Shown here: in pieces, positions 27,317 through 36,766 of the stretch
Numbering within the stretch: position 1 is the first letter of the stretch
Layout of the letters: every line of letters starts with the position of its first letter
Source: Cellulomonas sp. PhB143
GTDB lineage: Bacteria; Actinomycetota; Actinomycetes; Actinomycetales; Cellulomonadaceae
Assembly: GCF_003752595.1 (NCBI RefSeq)
Contig: NZ_RKIJ01000011.1
Span: 365,322 to 429,321, forward strand
Length of the DNA stretch: 64,000 bases
Reading direction: 5' to 3'
Program-made: the position numbers and the translations under genes
The notes under the pieces: model-generated
What the model was told of the DNA's origin: nothing
The model's database searches: none
The model's input: only the letters and a program-made list of their open reading frames with translations

Positions 27317-27687
27317 TGGCTCTCAAGGTTCTGGGCAAGGGCAAGGCCGTCGCACGTCGGCGCCGCCACCTGCGCCTGCGCAAGAAGATCGTCGGGTCGG
27401 CGGCGCGTCCGCGCCTCGTCGTGACCCGTTCGTCGCGGCACATCACGGCCCAGGTCGTGGACGACGCCGTCGGCCGCACGCTGGTCTCGGCCTCGACGCT
27501 CGAGGCGGACGTCCGTGCCGCCGAGGGCGACAAGAGCGCCAAGGCCCGCAAGGTCGGCGAGCTCGTCGCCGAGCGTGCCAAGCTGGCCGGCATCTCCGAG
27601 GTCGTCTTCGACCGCGGCGGCAACAAGTACCACGGCCGGGTGGCCGCGGTCGCCGACGGGGCCCGCGAAGGCGGTCTGGCCCTCTGA
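27316..27687 (+). CDS. rplR: 50S ribosomal protein L18
   Basis: This 123-residue 5S rRNA-binding protein has [17 protein letters not shown] near its start and [12 protein letters not shown] near its end. I use the ATG at 27316 (overlapping the rplF TGA); a GTG immediately upstream would add a single Met. Confidence 0.95.
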   Translation: MALKVLGKGKAVARRRRHLRLRKKIVGSAARPRLVVTRSSRHITAQVVDDAVGRTLVSASTLEADVRAAEGDKSAKARKVGELVAERAKLAGISEVVFDRGGNKYHGRVAAVADGAREGGLAL

Positions 27688-27736
27688 TGATCGTGACCAC
27701 TACCGTCTCAGCGGTACGAAAGCAAAGGATTCTCTG

Positions 27737-28414
27737 ATGGCTGCAGGGCAGCGCAGCACCACCGGCGCCCCTCAGGGCGCCGCCAACGAGTCGAACAGCC
27801 GGGGCGGCCAGGGTGGCCGCGGCGGCCAGGGCGGTCGTGGGGACGGTCGCCGCGGCGGCCGGAACGACTCCGCCGAGAAGAACCAGTACGTCGAGCGCGT
27901 CGTCACGATCAACCGCGTCTCCAAGGTCGTCAAGGGTGGTCGTCGCTTCAGCTTCACCGCGCTCGTCGTCGTCGGCGACGGTGACGGTCAGGTCGGCGTC
28001 GGCTACGGGAAGGCCAAGGAGGTGCCCGCCGCGATCGCGAAGGGCGTCGAGGAGGCGAAGAAGAGCTTCTTCCGCGTCCCCCGCATCCAGGGCACCATCC
28101 CTCACCCCATCCAGGGCGAGGCCGCCGCGGGCGTCGTGTTCCTCCGTCCGGCTGCACCGGGTACCGGTGTGATCGCCGGCGGTCCGGTGCGCGCCGTGCT
28201 CGAGTGCGCCGGGATCCACGACGTGCTCAGCAAGTCGCTCGGCTCGTCGAACTCGATCAACATCGTCCACGCGACGGTCGAGGCGCTCCGCAACCTGGAG
28301 CAGCCCGAGGCCGTGGCCGCGCGTCGTGGTCTCCCGCTCGAGCAGGTCGCACCCGCGGCCATGCTCCGGGCGCAGGCCGCGGGCAAGGCCGTCGCAGCAG
28401 AGGCAGGTGCGTGA
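27737..28414 (+). CDS. rpsE: 30S ribosomal protein S5
   Basis: This 225-residue protein has the double-stranded RNA-binding S5 N-domain ([15 protein letters not shown]) and [14 protein letters not shown] in its C-domain. It carries an extra N-terminal stretch of about 47 residues, Gly/Arg-rich with RGG-like repeats (GGQGGRG). ATG at 27737 follows AAAGGA. Its TGA overlaps the rpmD ATG. Confidence 0.96.
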   Translation: MAAGQRSTTGAPQGAANESNSRGGQGGRGGQGGRGDGRRGGRNDSAEKNQYVERVVTINRVSKVVKGGRRFSFTALVVVGDGDGQVGVGYGKAKEVPAAIAKGVEEAKKSFFRVPRIQGTIPHPIQGEAAAGVVFLRPAAPGTGVIAGGPVRAVLECAGIHDVLSKSLGSSNSINIVHATVEALRNLEQPEAVAARRGLPLEQVAPAAMLRAQAAGKAVAAEAGA

Positions 28415-28596
28415 TGGCTCGTCTCAAGGTGACCCAGACCAAGTCCGCCATCGGCGGCAAGCAGAACCAGCGCGACACGCTGCGCACCCTGGGCCTCAAG
28501 CGGATCGGCGACACCGCCGTGAAGGAGGACCGCCCGGAGGTCCGCGGCATGGTCGCGACCGTGGCGCACCTCGTCGCGGTTGAGGAGGTCGACTGA
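28414..28596 (+). CDS. rpmD: 50S ribosomal protein L30
   Basis: This 60-residue protein begins [20 protein letters not shown] and contains [11 protein letters not shown], the L30 signature. It overlaps rpsE by one base and is 2 nt before rplO. Confidence 0.96.
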   Translation: MARLKVTQTKSAIGGKQNQRDTLRTLGLKRIGDTAVKEDRPEVRGMVATVAHLVAVEEVD

Positions 28597-28598
28597 TC

Positions 28599-29255
28599 AT
28601 GGCTGAGAACGCCAAGAAGGACGCCGAGGTCGACGCGACCGAGGCGCCGAAGAAGAAGGCTCCGGCCAAGAAGGCTCCGGCGAAGAAGGCTCCCGCCGCG
28701 AAGTCCGAGGCTGCGAAGTCCGAGGCTGCGAAGTCCGAGGCTGCGAAGGCTCCCGCGAAGAAGGCGCCGGCCGCCAAGGCGTCCGCCGCCACGGCTCCGG
28801 CCGAGGAGAGCGTGACCACCCTCAAGATGCACCACCTGCGTCCGGCCCCCGGCGCCAAGAAGGCCAAGACCCGCGTGGGTCGTGGTGAGGCGTCGAAGGG
28901 CAAGACGGCCGGTCGTGGCACCAAGGGCACGAAGGCCCGCTACCAGGTGCCCGAGCGGTTCGAGGGCGGGCAGATGCCGCTGCACATGCGTCTGCCGAAG
29001 CTCCGCGGGTTCACCAACCCGTTCCGCACCGAGTACCAGGTCGTGAACCTGGAGAAGCTCTCGTCCCTGTACCCCGAGGGTGGCTCCGTCACCGTCGAGG
29101 ACCTGGTGGCCAAGGGCGCGGTCCGCAAGGGCCAGCTCGTCAAGGTGCTGGGCGCGGGCGAGCTCAACGTCAAGCTGGAGGTCGCGGTCGACGCGTACTC
29201 CGGTGCTGCGAAGGACAAGATCCTCGCGGCCGGCGGCTCCGTCTCGGAGAACTGA
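28599..29255 (+). CDS. rplO: 50S ribosomal protein L15 with Lys/Ala/Pro-rich N-terminal extension
   Basis: The L15 core ([46 protein letters not shown]) starts only at about residue 74 of 218. Residues 1-73 are a low-complexity extension of KAPAKKA units and three consecutive AAKSE units, similar in composition to a histone H1 tail. Typical L15 is about 145-150 residues. The ATG at 28599 is close to rpmD, and reading is continuous, so the extension is real coding sequence rather than a start error. It could bind rRNA; this is inference. A strong terminator hairpin follows. Confidence 0.96.
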   Translation: MAENAKKDAEVDATEAPKKKAPAKKAPAKKAPAAKSEAAKSEAAKSEAAKAPAKKAPAAKASAATAPAEESVTTLKMHHLRPAPGAKKAKTRVGRGEASKGKTAGRGTKGTKARYQVPERFEGGQMPLHMRLPKLRGFTNPFRTEYQVVNLEKLSSLYPEGGSVTVEDLVAKGAVRKGQLVKVLGAGELNVKLEVAVDAYSGAAKDKILAAGGSVSEN

Positions 29256-29260
29256 TCGAC

Positions 29261-29300
29261 CGACAGGGCCGATGGCGCAGACGCGCCGTCGGCCCTGTCG
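29261..29300 (+). terminator. Hairpin terminator between rplO and secY
   Basis: An 18-bp stem with a single wobble pair (29261-29278 with 29283-29300, loop AGAC) starts 5 nt after the rplO stop. It separates the ribosomal genes from secY. Confidence 0.8.
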
Positions 29301-29340
29301 CGTACCCGGGTGCGGCACGTCGGCGCCCGGACCGTCAGGA

Positions 29341-29363
29341 GTGCTCCGCGGAGCACGTAGAAT
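29341..29363 (+). promoter_or_regulatory. secY promoter region with perfect palindrome
   Basis: A perfect 16-bp palindrome GTGCTCCGCGGAGCAC (29341-29356) sits directly upstream of the -10-like TAGAAT (29358-29363), i.e. in the -35/-10 spacer. No good -35 is visible. This looks like an operator; the binding protein is unknown. Confidence 0.5.
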
Positions 29364-29499
29364 CTCTGACCGGTCGTCTCGAGCGGCTGCTGCACTCGCG
29401 CGACCACGGGCTAAGGTGCCTGTGGCGCTCGTCACCGCGACGTCAGGTCTCGCCGGTCACCCGGCGCACTAATCCCGCCTCGGCGGGCCAGGAGGATAG

Positions 29500-30795
29500 G
29501 TGCTCACCGCTTTCGCCCGGGCATTCCGGACGCCCGACCTGCGGCGCAAGCTGCTGTTCACCATCGGGATCATCGTCATCTACCGCGTCGGCTCGTTCAT
29601 CCCGACGCCGGGTGTCGACTACCCGAACGTGCAGCAGTGCATCGCGTCCCAGGACCAGAACGACCTCCTGGGCCTCGTCAACCTCTTCAGCGGCGGCGCG
29701 CTGCTGCAGCTGTCGATCTTCGCGCTCGGCATCATGCCGTACATCACGGCGAGCATCATCGTGCAGCTGCTCCGGGTGGTCATCCCTCACTTCGAGGCGC
29801 TCCACAAGGAGGGCCAGGCCGGCCAGGCGAAGCTCACGCAGTACACGCGCTACCTGACGATCGCGCTCGCGATCCTGCAGTCCACGACGGTGATCACCAC
29901 CGCGCGCAACGGGCTGCTCTTCCGCAACTGCCCGGTGGACGTGATCCCGGACGACAGCTTCATGACGCTGACGCTCATGGTGATCACGATGACCGCGGGC
30001 ACCGGCCTGATCATGTGGCTCGGCGAGCTGATCTCCGAGCGGGGCATCGGCAACGGCATGTCCCTGCTGATCTTCACCTCGATCGCGGCCAAGTTCCCGA
30101 CCGCCCTCTGGTCGATCACCAGCGGTGCCGGCGGCTTCGGCAAGTTCGCGGTAGTGATCGTCGTGGTGGTCCTCGTGATCGGGCTCGTCGTGTTCGTCGA
30201 GCAGTCCCAGCGCCGCATCCCCGTGCAGTACGCGAAGCGCATGGTCGGCCGCAAGATGTACGGCGGCTCGTCGACGTACATCCCGATCAAGATCAACATG
30301 GCGGGCGTCATCCCCGTCATCTTCGCGTCCTCGATCCTGGCCGTGCCGGGCCTCATCGCGCAGTTCGGCGACCCGTCCGCGGACTGGGTCGTGTGGATCA
30401 GCCGGCACCTCGTGCCGCAGGGCGCGCCGCTGCACATCACGCTCTACACGCTGATGATCATCTTCTTCGCGTTCTTCTACACCGCGATCACGTTCAACCC
30501 GGACGAGGTCGCGGACAACATGAAGAAGTACGGCGGGTTCATCCCCGGCATCCGCGCGGGCCGCCCGACGGCGGAGTACCTCGACTACGTGATCACGCGG
30601 ATCACGTCGGCCGGGTCGGTCTACCTGGCGATCGTCGCCCTGCTGCCGACGCTGGTGCTGATCGCGCTGGGCGTCGAGACGAACATCCCGTTCGGCGGCA
30701 GCTCGATCATCATCGTCGTCGGCGTCGGCCTGGAGACGGTCAAGCAGATCGACGCCCAGCTGCAGCAGCGTCACTACGAAGGGTTCCTCCGGTGA
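29500..30795 (+). CDS. secY: Protein translocase subunit SecY
   Basis: This 431-residue membrane protein forms the SecYEG channel. It has about ten hydrophobic segments, the plug/TM2 motif ALGIMPYITASIIVQLL, the cytoplasmic loops with RRIPVQYAKR and the C-terminal QRHYEGFLR. GTG at 29500 follows CAGGAGG. Its stop overlaps the adk GTG by 4 nt (GTGA), so the two are translationally coupled. Confidence 0.97.
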   Translation: MLTAFARAFRTPDLRRKLLFTIGIIVIYRVGSFIPTPGVDYPNVQQCIASQDQNDLLGLVNLFSGGALLQLSIFALGIMPYITASIIVQLLRVVIPHFEALHKEGQAGQAKLTQYTRYLTIALAILQSTTVITTARNGLLFRNCPVDVIPDDSFMTLTLMVITMTAGTGLIMWLGELISERGIGNGMSLLIFTSIAAKFPTALWSITSGAGGFGKFAVVIVVVVLVIGLVVFVEQSQRRIPVQYAKRMVGRKMYGGSSTYIPIKINMAGVIPVIFASSILAVPGLIAQFGDPSADWVVWISRHLVPQGAPLHITLYTLMIIFFAFFYTAITFNPDEVADNMKKYGGFIPGIRAGRPTAEYLDYVITRITSAGSVYLAIVALLPTLVLIALGVETNIPFGGSSIIIVVGVGLETVKQIDAQLQQRHYEGFLR

Positions 30796-31391
30796 GCACC
30801 AGCCCCGCACCTCAGTCCGCCCGCCTGGTCATCATGGGCCCGCAGGGCGCCGGCAAGGGCACGCAGGCGGCCCTCCTGGCCGAGCGTCTCGGTGTGCCCG
30901 CGATCTCCACGGGCGACATCTTCCGGGCCAACATCAAGGGCGGCACCGAGCTCGGCCGCCTGGTCCAGGAGTACACCGCGAAGGGCGACCTCGTCCCGGA
31001 CTCGGTGACCAACGACATGGTCCGCGACCGGCTCGGGCAGGCCGACGCGGCCGACGGGTTCATCCTCGACGGGTACCCGCGCAACGCGGCGCAGGTCACC
31101 GAGCTCGACGGCATCCTCGCCGACCTCGGCGTGCGCCTGGACGCGGTCCTGGAGCTGACGGCCGACCGTGACGAGCTGCTCGGGCGGCTGCGCAAGCGGG
31201 CCGAGATCGAGGGTCGGGAGGACGACACCGAGGACGCGATCGCCCGCCGGCTCGACATCTACGCGGAGCAGACGGCCCCGCTGACGGGTGCGTACTCGGA
31301 GCGCGGCCTGCTGGTGCGCGTCGACGGCATCGGCTCGGTCGAGGACGTCGCCGAGCGCGTCGCCGGCGCGCTCGCCGGGCCGCGCGGCTGA
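30792..31391 (+). CDS. adk: Adenylate kinase
   Basis: This 199-residue enzyme interconverts ATP + AMP and 2 ADP. The P-loop GPQGAGKGTQ and the FILDGYPRN AMP-site motif are present; the lid is the short type without zinc cysteines, giving the short form of the family. GTG at 30792 overlaps secY by 4 nt. The secY-adk-map order is conserved widely. Confidence 0.96.
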   Translation: MSTSPAPQSARLVIMGPQGAGKGTQAALLAERLGVPAISTGDIFRANIKGGTELGRLVQEYTAKGDLVPDSVTNDMVRDRLGQADAADGFILDGYPRNAAQVTELDGILADLGVRLDAVLELTADRDELLGRLRKRAEIEGREDDTEDAIARRLDIYAEQTAPLTGAYSERGLLVRVDGIGSVEDVAERVAGALAGPRG

Positions 31392-31399
31392 GCGGCCCG

Positions 31400-32269
31400 G
31401 TGTTCGGCCACGGGCGCGTCGAGCTCAAGACGGTCGAGCAGGTCGCCGTGATGCGGCGTGCCGGGCTCGTCGTCGCCGACGCGCTCGACGCCGTCCGGGC
31501 CGCCACGCGCCCCGGACGGTCGACGGCCGACCTGGACGCCGTCGCGCACGAGGTGATCCGGGCCGCCGGGGCCCAGCCGTCGTTCCTCGGCTACGAGGGC
31601 TTCCCGGCGACGATCTGCGCGTCGGTCAACGACGAGATCGTGCACGGCATCCCCGGGCCCCGCGTGCTGCGTGCGGGGGACGTGCTGTCGGTCGACTGCG
31701 GCGCGATCGTCGACGGCTGGCACGGCGACTCCGCCGTCTCCTTCGTCGTCGGCGACGGCGCCCCGGCGGGATCCGCGGACTCGGCCGACCCGGCCGACGC
31801 GGCCCTCGTGGAGGCCACGCGGCGCGCCATGTGGGACGGCATCGCCGCGCTCGCGGGCGAGCGGCTGTCGGAGGTCGGCGCGGCGGTGGAGGACTCGGTG
31901 GCTGCCTCGGCGGTGGCCGACGGCGCCGCGTACGGCGTGGTGCAGGAGTTCGTCGGCCACGGCATCGGCACCGCGATGCACCAGCCGCCGGACGTGCCGA
32001 ACTACCGCGCCGGCGGACGCGGCCTGCGGTTGCGTCCGGGCCTGTGCGTCGCCGTCGAGCCGATGGTGACGCGGGGGAGCGCGACCACGCGCACGCTGGC
32101 GGACGACTGGACCGCGGTGACGACGGACGGCTCGCGGGCGGCGCACTGGGAGCACTCGGTGGCGCTCCTCGAGGACGGGCTCCTGGTCCTCACCGCGCGC
32201 GACGGGGGCGCCGACGAGCTCGGCGCCCGCGGAGTCGCGGTCTCCTCGCTCGCCGGTCCCACGGACTGA
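31400..32269 (+). CDS. map: Methionine aminopeptidase, type I
   Basis: This 289-residue enzyme removes N-terminal Met from new proteins. It contains the metal-ligand motifs VDCGAIVDGWHGDSA (two Asp), GHGIG (His) and VEPMV (Glu), and a SVNDEIVHGIP substrate motif. GTG at 31400 is 8 nt after adk. It has a short Asp/Ala-rich insert near residue 125-135. Confidence 0.95.
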   Translation: MFGHGRVELKTVEQVAVMRRAGLVVADALDAVRAATRPGRSTADLDAVAHEVIRAAGAQPSFLGYEGFPATICASVNDEIVHGIPGPRVLRAGDVLSVDCGAIVDGWHGDSAVSFVVGDGAPAGSADSADPADAALVEATRRAMWDGIAALAGERLSEVGAAVEDSVAASAVADGAAYGVVQEFVGHGIGTAMHQPPDVPNYRAGGRGLRLRPGLCVAVEPMVTRGSATTRTLADDWTAVTTDGSRAAHWEHSVALLEDGLLVLTARDGGADELGARGVAVSSLAGPTD

Positions 32270-32607
32270 GCCGTGCCGGCCGGTGCCGGTCAGCACCCGC
32301 AGGCCTGGTGGCCGCCCGCCGGTGTGAGGAGGATCTCCTCGCTGCCCGGGCGGGGCGCCCCTCGCACGGGTTCCGCACCCGGGGGCGATGCCGTAGGATG
32401 GTCCGTTGGGTGTGGTCCGTTCGAACTGTTGCTCGCACCGCCGTCCGGCTCGCCGGAGGAGGTGCCCGGTCCGGTCCCGTCGTCGCGACGGGCGCGTGGG
32501 CAGGGGAGCACGGCGTCGGCGACGCACGCGATCCACCTCGGCACTGCACCGCACACCGCTGCGGCGCGCCGTCGCGGTGACCAGTCAGACGAGAGTTAGC
32601 GGAGGAT
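32270..32607 (+). other. Intergenic region before infA
   Basis: This 338-nt gap holds a -10-like TAGGAT at 32394-32399 without a good -35, which would give an infA leader of about 200 nt. I see no gene: open frames here lack family features. No strong hairpin follows map. Confidence 0.4.
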
Positions 32608-32829
<222 letters not shown>

Positions 32830-32901
32830 CCACCACTCGATCGAGCGCCGTCGGTGCGGCACGGGAGACCGTGACGCGCGTGCGGCGGCGGAGGAAACCT
32901 C

Positions 32902-33015
32902 ATGAAGGTCAAGCCCAGCGTCAAGAAGATCTGCGACAACTGCAAGGTCATCCGTCGCAACGGACGCGTCATGGTGATCTGCGACAACCTGCGGCACAAG
33001 CAGCGCCAGGGCTGA
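32902..33015 (+). CDS. rpmJ: 50S ribosomal protein L36, zinc-binding type
   Basis: This 37-residue protein begins [19 protein letters not shown] and has zinc ligands Cys11, Cys14, Cys27 and His32, the C+ form of L36. GGAGGAAA precedes the ATG at 32902. It lies between infA and rpsM as in most bacteria. Confidence 0.96.
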   Translation: MKVKPSVKKICDNCKVIRRNGRVMVICDNLRHKQRQG

Positions 33016-33102
33016 CCAGCCCGACGCAGCACGGTGCCGGGGGCGTCCCCGACCACCCGGCGGTCCCAGACCGCCACCACGACGTGCACAGCCACGAACC
33101 CG

Positions 33103-33120
33103 CCGGTCCGCGAGGACCGG
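33103..33120 (+). other. Hairpin in the rpsM leader
   Basis: A perfect 7-bp stem with a GCGA tetraloop lies in the 196-nt gap between rpmJ and rpsM, with other short pairable GC segments around it. It may be a control site for the rpsM-rpsK group; no known leader is recognised. Confidence 0.35.
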
Positions 33121-33211
33121 TCGGGGGAACCCTCGGCCCGGAGGCCGGGGCCCGCAGCAGCGGGAGGGCGGTGCACCAGACCTCCGGACGAAGCAACAGG
33201 AGCCAGAACGC

Positions 33212-33586
33212 ATGGCACGTCTTGTCGGCGTCGACCTCCCCCGCGAGAAGCGGCTCGAGATCGCGCTCACCTACATCTACGGTGTCGGCCGTACCCGCGC
33301 CCAGCAGACGCTGGTCGCGACGGGCATCGACCCCAACCTCCGCGTGAAGGACCTCGGCGACGCCGAGCTCGTCGCGCTCCGTGACCACCTCGAGGGCAAC
33401 TTCAAGCTCGAGGGCGACCTCCGCCGCGAGGTCGCCGCCGACATCCGCCGCAAGGTCGAGATCGGCTGCTACGAGGGCATCCGGCACCGCCGCGGCCTGC
33501 CCGTGCGCGGACAGCGTACGAAGACGAACGCGCGTACCCGCAAGGGCCCGAAGCGCACCGTGGCCGGCAAGAAGAAGGCCCGCTAA
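33212..33586 (+). CDS. rpsM: 30S ribosomal protein S13
   Basis: This 124-residue protein starts [20 protein letters not shown] and has [10 protein letters not shown] and [20 protein letters not shown], typical of S13 of the 30S head. Its basic tail reaches the tRNA sites. Confidence 0.97.
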   Translation: MARLVGVDLPREKRLEIALTYIYGVGRTRAQQTLVATGIDPNLRVKDLGDAELVALRDHLEGNFKLEGDLRREVAADIRRKVEIGCYEGIRHRRGLPVRGQRTKTNARTRKGPKRTVAGKKKAR

Positions 33587-33657
33587 GCAGCAGTCCGTGG
33601 TGCGGGCCCGCGCGGCCCGCCCCGGTCCGACGACCTCAGACCAGGAGATTTCCCGTT

Positions 33658-34062
33658 ATGCCTCCCAAGACTCGCGCGACCGCCGGTCGCAAGCCGCGCC
33701 GCAAGGACAAGAAGAACGTCCCGCTCGGCCAGGCGCACATCAAGAGCACGTTCAACAACACCATCGTCTCGATCACGGACCCGTCCGGTGCCGTGATCGC
33801 GTGGGCCTCCGGCGGCGACGTCGGCTTCAAGGGCTCGCGCAAGTCGACCCCGTACGCGGCCGGCATGGCCGCCGAGGCCGCCGCGCGCAAGGCCGCCGAG
33901 CACGGCGTCAAGAAGGTCGACGTCTTCGTCAAGGGCCCGGGCTCCGGTCGCGAGACCGCGATCCGCTCGCTCCAGGGCGCCGGCCTCGAGGTCGGTTCGA
34001 TCTCCGACGTGACGCCCCAGGCGCACAACGGCTGCCGCCCGCCGAAGCGCCGCCGCGTCTGA
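33658..34062 (+). CDS. rpsK: 30S ribosomal protein S11
   Basis: This 134-residue protein has [30 protein letters not shown] and [10 protein letters not shown], typical of S11 on the 30S platform. It is directly followed by a strong terminator hairpin and then rpoA; rpsD, which lies here in many bacteria, is absent. Confidence 0.97.
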   Translation: MPPKTRATAGRKPRRKDKKNVPLGQAHIKSTFNNTIVSITDPSGAVIAWASGGDVGFKGSRKSTPYAAGMAAEAAARKAAEHGVKKVDVFVKGPGSGRETAIRSLQGAGLEVGSISDVTPQAHNGCRPPKRRRV

Positions 34063-34067
34063 CACCT

Positions 34068-34106
34068 CGACGTCGCCGCCCCGCCCTGCGCGGGGCGGCG
34101 ACGTCG
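34068..34106 (+). terminator. Hairpin between rpsK and rpoA
   Basis: A perfect 17-bp stem (34068-34084 with 34090-34106, 5-nt loop) begins 5 nt after rpsK. It splits the alpha operon; rpoA must either be read through or have its own promoter, for which I see only weak candidates in 34107-34200. Confidence 0.75.
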
Positions 34107-34200
34107 GTGCGCTCGACGGGTGGACCGAGACCCGCGGGCTGCAGGACCTGCACCACCGTGATGCGTCAAATAGCGGACGCACACTGAGAGGAACGAACTA

Positions 34201-35214
34201 GTGCTCATCGCACAGCGCCCCACGCTGACCGAAGAGGTCGTCTCGGACAACCGTTCGCGGTTCTCCATCGAGCCTCTGGAGCCGGGATTCGGCTACACGC
34301 TCGGCAACTCGCTGCGTCGCACGCTGCTCTCGTCCATCCCGGGCGCGGCAGTGACCTCCATCCGGATCGACGGTGTGCTCCACGAGTTCACCACCGTCTC
34401 CGGCGTCAAGGAGGACGTCACCGAGATCATCCTGAACATCAAGAACCTCGTCGTCTCCTCGGAGAACGACGAGCCCGTGGTGATGTACCTGCGCAAGCAG
34501 GGCGCCGGCGTGGTCACGGCTGCCGACATCGTTCCTCCGGCGGGCGTGGAGATCCACAACCCCGAGCTCGAGATCGCGACGCTCAACGACAAGGGGAAGC
34601 TCGAGATCGAGCTGACCGTCGAGCGTGGCCGCGGTTACGTGTCCGCGAACCAGAACAAGTCGTTCGACGCCGAGATCGGCCGCGTGCCGGTCGACTCGAT
34701 CTACTCGCCGGTGCTCAAGGTGACGTACAAGGTCGAGGCGACCCGTGTCGAGCAGCGCACCGACTTCGACAAGCTGGTCGTCGACGTCGAGACCAAGGGT
34801 TCGGCGATCAGCCCCCGCGACGCGCTCGCGTCGGCCGGCAAGACGCTCGTCGAGCTGTTCGGGCTCGCCCGCGAGCTGAACGTCGAGGCCGAGGGCATCG
34901 AGATCGGCCCGTCGCCGACGGACGCGGCGCTGGCCGCCGACCTGGCGCTGCCGATCGAGGAGCTCAACCTCACGATCCGCTCGTACAACTGCCTCAAGCG
35001 CGAGGGCATCCACCAGGTGGGCGAGCTCGTCGCCCGCAGCGAGGCCGACCTCCTCGACATCCGCAACTTCGGTGCGAAGTCGATCACCGAGGTCAAGGAG
35101 AAGCTCTCCGAGCTCGGCCTGGCCCTCAAGGACTCGCCGCTGGACTTCGACCCGTCGAAGGCCGACTACTACGAGTCCGACGACGACACCTTCTCGGGCG
35201 ACCAGAACTACTGA
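34201..35214 (+). CDS. rpoA: DNA-directed RNA polymerase subunit alpha
   Basis: This 337-residue protein has the N-terminal dimerisation domain ([19 protein letters not shown]), a linker near residue 230-245, and the C-terminal domain with [14 protein letters not shown] and [15 protein letters not shown] that binds UP elements and activators. It ends in an acidic tail. GTG at 34201 follows GAGAGGAACG. Confidence 0.98.
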   Translation: MLIAQRPTLTEEVVSDNRSRFSIEPLEPGFGYTLGNSLRRTLLSSIPGAAVTSIRIDGVLHEFTTVSGVKEDVTEIILNIKNLVVSSENDEPVVMYLRKQGAGVVTAADIVPPAGVEIHNPELEIATLNDKGKLEIELTVERGRGYVSANQNKSFDAEIGRVPVDSIYSPVLKVTYKVEATRVEQRTDFDKLVVDVETKGSAISPRDALASAGKTLVELFGLARELNVEAEGIEIGPSPTDAALAADLALPIEELNLTIRSYNCLKREGIHQVGELVARSEADLLDIRNFGAKSITEVKEKLSELGLALKDSPLDFDPSKADYYESDDDTFSGDQNY

Positions 35215-35271
35215 CGACGTGCGGGGCCGGTCCGTCCGGTCCCGTGACCCTGCATCTCAAGGAGCATCAGC

Positions 35272-35775
35272 ATGCCTACCCCCACCAAGGGCCCGCGGCT
35301 CGGCGGAGGCCCGGCTCACGAGCGCCTCATCCTCGCGAACCTGTCCACCGCGCTGTTCGAGCACGGCCGCATCACGACCACGGAGACCAAGGCCAAGCGC
35401 CTGCGTCCCCTGGCCGAGCGCCTGATCACGTTCGCCAAGCGTGGCGACCTGGCCTCCCGTCGTCGGGTCATGACGGTCATCCGTGACAAGGGCGTCGTGC
35501 ACACCCTGTTCACGGAGATCGCGCCGACGATGGCCGAGCGCCAGGGCGGATACACGCGCATCACGAAGGTCGGCAACCGCAAGGGCGACAACGCCCCCAT
35601 GGCCGTCATCGAGCTCGTGACCGAGCCCGTGAGCGCCAAGCAGGCCGTCGTCAAGGAGGCCACCAAGGCCACCGAGCGGTCCGCGGACAAGCCGGTGACG
35701 TCGAAGTCGAAGCCGGCCACGAAGGCCGCCGACGAGACGCCGGCCGACGAGAAGAGCTCCTCCACGGAGGACTGA
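35272..35775 (+). CDS. rplQ: 50S ribosomal protein L17
   Basis: This 167-residue protein begins [19 protein letters not shown] and has the L17 core to about residue 120, followed by a Lys/Ala/Thr-rich tail that ends in acidic residues; E. coli L17 is 127 residues. It closes the alpha cluster and is followed by a strong hairpin. Confidence 0.96.
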   Translation: MPTPTKGPRLGGGPAHERLILANLSTALFEHGRITTTETKAKRLRPLAERLITFAKRGDLASRRRVMTVIRDKGVVHTLFTEIAPTMAERQGGYTRITKVGNRKGDNAPMAVIELVTEPVSAKQAVVKEATKATERSADKPVTSKSKPATKAADETPADEKSSSTED

Positions 35776-35808
35776 GCGCGAGCCGACCACCACATCGGCC
35801 CCGCTCAC

Positions 35809-35850
35809 CGAGGGCCCGGCCCCGAGACGACCTCTCGGGCCGGGCCCTCG
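35809..35850 (+). terminator. Hairpin terminator after rplQ
   Basis: An 18-bp stem with one bulged C and a 5-nt loop lies 33 nt after the rplQ stop. It ends the alpha cluster. Confidence 0.75.
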
Positions 35851-35896
35851 CTGTGTCCGGGGGGCGCACCCGCGCGGCGCGCCGTACGGTCGGCGC

Positions 35897-36766
35897 ATGG
35901 GCGCGGAGCACGGGCGGGTGCCGGTCGTCCTCGTGCACGGTGCGCGCACGTCGCGCACGATGTGGCGGGCCCAGGTGGGCGCCCTCGAGCGGTCGGGGCG
36001 CCGCGCGCTGGCGGTGGACCTGCCCGGGCACGGGGCGCTGCGCGGGGAGTCGTTCACCCTGGCCGCGGCGGTCGCCGCCGTGGCGCGGGCGGTCGACGAC
36101 GTCGGTGGGCGGGCGCTGGTCGTCGGTCTCTCCCTGGGCGGCTACGTCGCGATCGAGCACCGCGCGCAGCGGCCCGAGCAGTCGGCCGGCCTCGTCGCGG
36201 CCTCCTGCTGCACCGACACGGCCTCGCCCCTGCGCCGCCCCTGGCTCCGCGCAGCCCGCTGGATCGAGTCGTGGCCGGACTCGGGGGAGCGCCTCAACCG
36301 CGCGCTCGTCGACGCGACGGTGCCGCGCGCCGGGCGCGCGGACCTCGCGGAGGGCGGTTTCGCGCTGGACGCGATGAGCGCGGTCCTGGCGGAGACGGGG
36401 CGGTGCTCGCCGCTGGACCGGCTCGCGCAGGGCAGGTCGCCCGTGTGGGTCGTCAACGGGCGGCTCGACCACTTCCGGCTGCAGGAGGGCGCGTTCGTGC
36501 GCTCGGCCCGAGCGAGCGGGGCACCGGTCCGGCTGGTCGTCCTGCCGGGCGCCAAGCACCTCGTCAGCCTCGATGCGCCGGTGGCGTTCAGCCGGGTCGT
36601 CCTCGAGGCGGCCGACAGCATCGAGGCGGACGCCCGGGCCGCGCGTGCCCGCTCAGCTGGTGCGCAGCTCCCAGGCGCGCGACCCGCCGACGAGCGCGGC
36701 GGAGTTGGGGACGACGACGACGTCGTCCCCGAGCCGCTCGAGCGCCGAGGGCGTGATCGCCCGTGA
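35897..36766 (+). CDS. Alpha/beta hydrolase
   Basis: This 289-residue protein has an alpha/beta hydrolase fold: the oxyanion-type VLVHGARTSR near the start, the nucleophile elbow GLSLGG (Ser), an acidic residue in NGRLDHF and the catalytic His in GAKHLVSL. Substrate is unknown. A TACGGT -10-like box ends 6 nt before the ATG, so the mRNA may be leaderless. Its last 114 nt overlap, tail to tail, the ROK gene on the other strand; the C-terminal 40 residues look like non-conserved low-complexity sequence, so the true fold ends near residue 250. Confidence 0.8.
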   Translation: MGAEHGRVPVVLVHGARTSRTMWRAQVGALERSGRRALAVDLPGHGALRGESFTLAAAVAAVARAVDDVGGRALVVGLSLGGYVAIEHRAQRPEQSAGLVAASCCTDTASPLRRPWLRAARWIESWPDSGERLNRALVDATVPRAGRADLAEGGFALDAMSAVLAETGRCSPLDRLAQGRSPVWVVNGRLDHFRLQEGAFVRSARASGAPVRLVVLPGAKHLVSLDAPVAFSRVVLEAADSIEADARAARARSAGAQLPGARPADERGGVGDDDDVVPEPLERRGRDRP

